Assembly (NCBI GenBank): GCA_934631055.1
Contig: CAKTXP010000144.1
Span: 1-6,192 of the forward strand
Direction of reading: 5' to 3'
DNA from: an uncultured Clostridia bacterium
GTDB taxonomy: Bacteria > Bacillota > Clostridia > Christensenellales > Aristaeellaceae
DNA length: 6,192 bases
The position numbers and the translations under genes are program-made. The notes under the pieces were generated by a model. The model ran no database searches. It worked only from the letters and a program-made list of their open reading frames with translations, and was not told where the DNA came from. How positions within the stretch are numbered: position 1 is the first letter of the stretch; every line of letters starts with the position of its first letter. Below, piece by piece: positions 6,124 through 6,192 of this stretch.

Positions 6124-6150
6124 GATTTTCGGCAAAAGGCGCGGGAAAGA

Positions 6151-6180
6151 TTTGTACAATGTGAATAGGTTGTCTGACAA
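6151..6180 (-). promoter_or_regulatory. Possible weaker upstream promoter
   Basis: On the minus strand TTGTCA (6175-6180, 5 of 6) and TACAAA (6151-6156, 4 of 6) are separated by 18 bp. The candidate -35 lies within the palindrome at 6169-6181, so a bound regulator would block it. It is clearly weaker than the promoter at 6094-6123 and may be chance. Confidence 0.2.
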
Positions 6181-6181
6181 C
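6169..6181. promoter_or_regulatory. GTTGTC-T-GACAAC palindrome, FadR-type GntR operator candidate
   Basis: A perfect 13-bp palindrome with 6-bp arms and one central base. Its inner 11 bases, TTGTCTGACAA (6170-6180), fit the consensus TNGTNNNACNA of GntR-family regulators of the FadR subfamily, which often control hexuronate genes. It lies about 50 bp upstream of the -35 box of the main promoter. It may serve this operon, a weaker upstream promoter, or a neighbouring gene beyond the window edge. The regulator gene is not in the window. Confidence 0.5.
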
Positions 6182-6192
6182 TGAAAAAGCGC

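Noticed and set aside
5992..6180. Short minus-strand open frame upstream of uxaB (62 codons), or a 29-codon leader peptide from the internal ATG
   Set aside because: The longer start lies upstream of the promoter. The shorter one would begin only a few bases after the predicted transcript start, with no ribosome binding site, and the peptide has no attenuator-like run of one amino acid.

Overview
This window holds one five-gene, single-strand catabolic operon for hexuronates (D-galacturonate, and D-glucuronate at the first step). All five genes are on the minus strand, so transcription runs from high to low coordinates. The strong GGAGG-type ribosome binding sites, GC-rich codons, sigma-A-type promoter and the character of the proteins point to a GC-rich member of the Bacillota, probably a gut-type Clostridia lineage (Oscillospirales-like). 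That placement is inferred from general features; there is no phylogenetic marker gene in the window.

Layout in transcription order. (1) 5974-6192 is a regulatory region with a convincing extended -10 promoter, several dyads that could be operators (one fitting the FadR-type GntR consensus), and an untranslated leader of about 113 nt. (2) uxaB (tagaturonate reductase, 4477-5973) overlaps (3) uxaA (altronate dehydratase, 3011-4480) by 4 nt (ATGA). (4) 2864-3010 is a 147-nt intergenic segment packed with three hairpins and resembling a palindromic intergenic repeat. (5) uxaC (uronate isomerase, 1457-2863) is followed 7 nt later by (6) a small KdgF-like cupin (1111-1449). (7) An 86-nt spacer with two mutually exclusive hairpins leads to (8) a KDPG aldolase fused to a C-terminal VOC/glyoxalase-like domain (68-1024). 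(9) A perfect 19-bp stem terminator (17-57) closes the unit.

Pathway. UxaC converts D-galacturonate to D-tagaturonate (and D-glucuronate to D-fructuronate). UxaB reduces tagaturonate to D-altronate, and UxaA dehydrates this to 2-keto-3-deoxygluconate (KDG). After phosphorylation by a KDG kinase, which is not in the window, the Eda domain cleaves KDPG to pyruvate and glyceraldehyde 3-phosphate. The cupin would feed in 4,5-unsaturated uronates released by polysaccharide lyases from pectin-like substrates. KduI, KduD, KdgK, a transporter and a regulator are all absent here and must lie elsewhere.

The core biology is well known. The points most worth a second look are the Eda-VOC fusion with an apparent His-Glu-His-His metal site, the structured repeat that splits uxaBA from uxaC, the dyad-rich promoter, and a hairpin that would hide the cupin's ribosome binding site. 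I see no wholly new system, phage, CRISPR array, insertion sequence, tRNA or rRNA.
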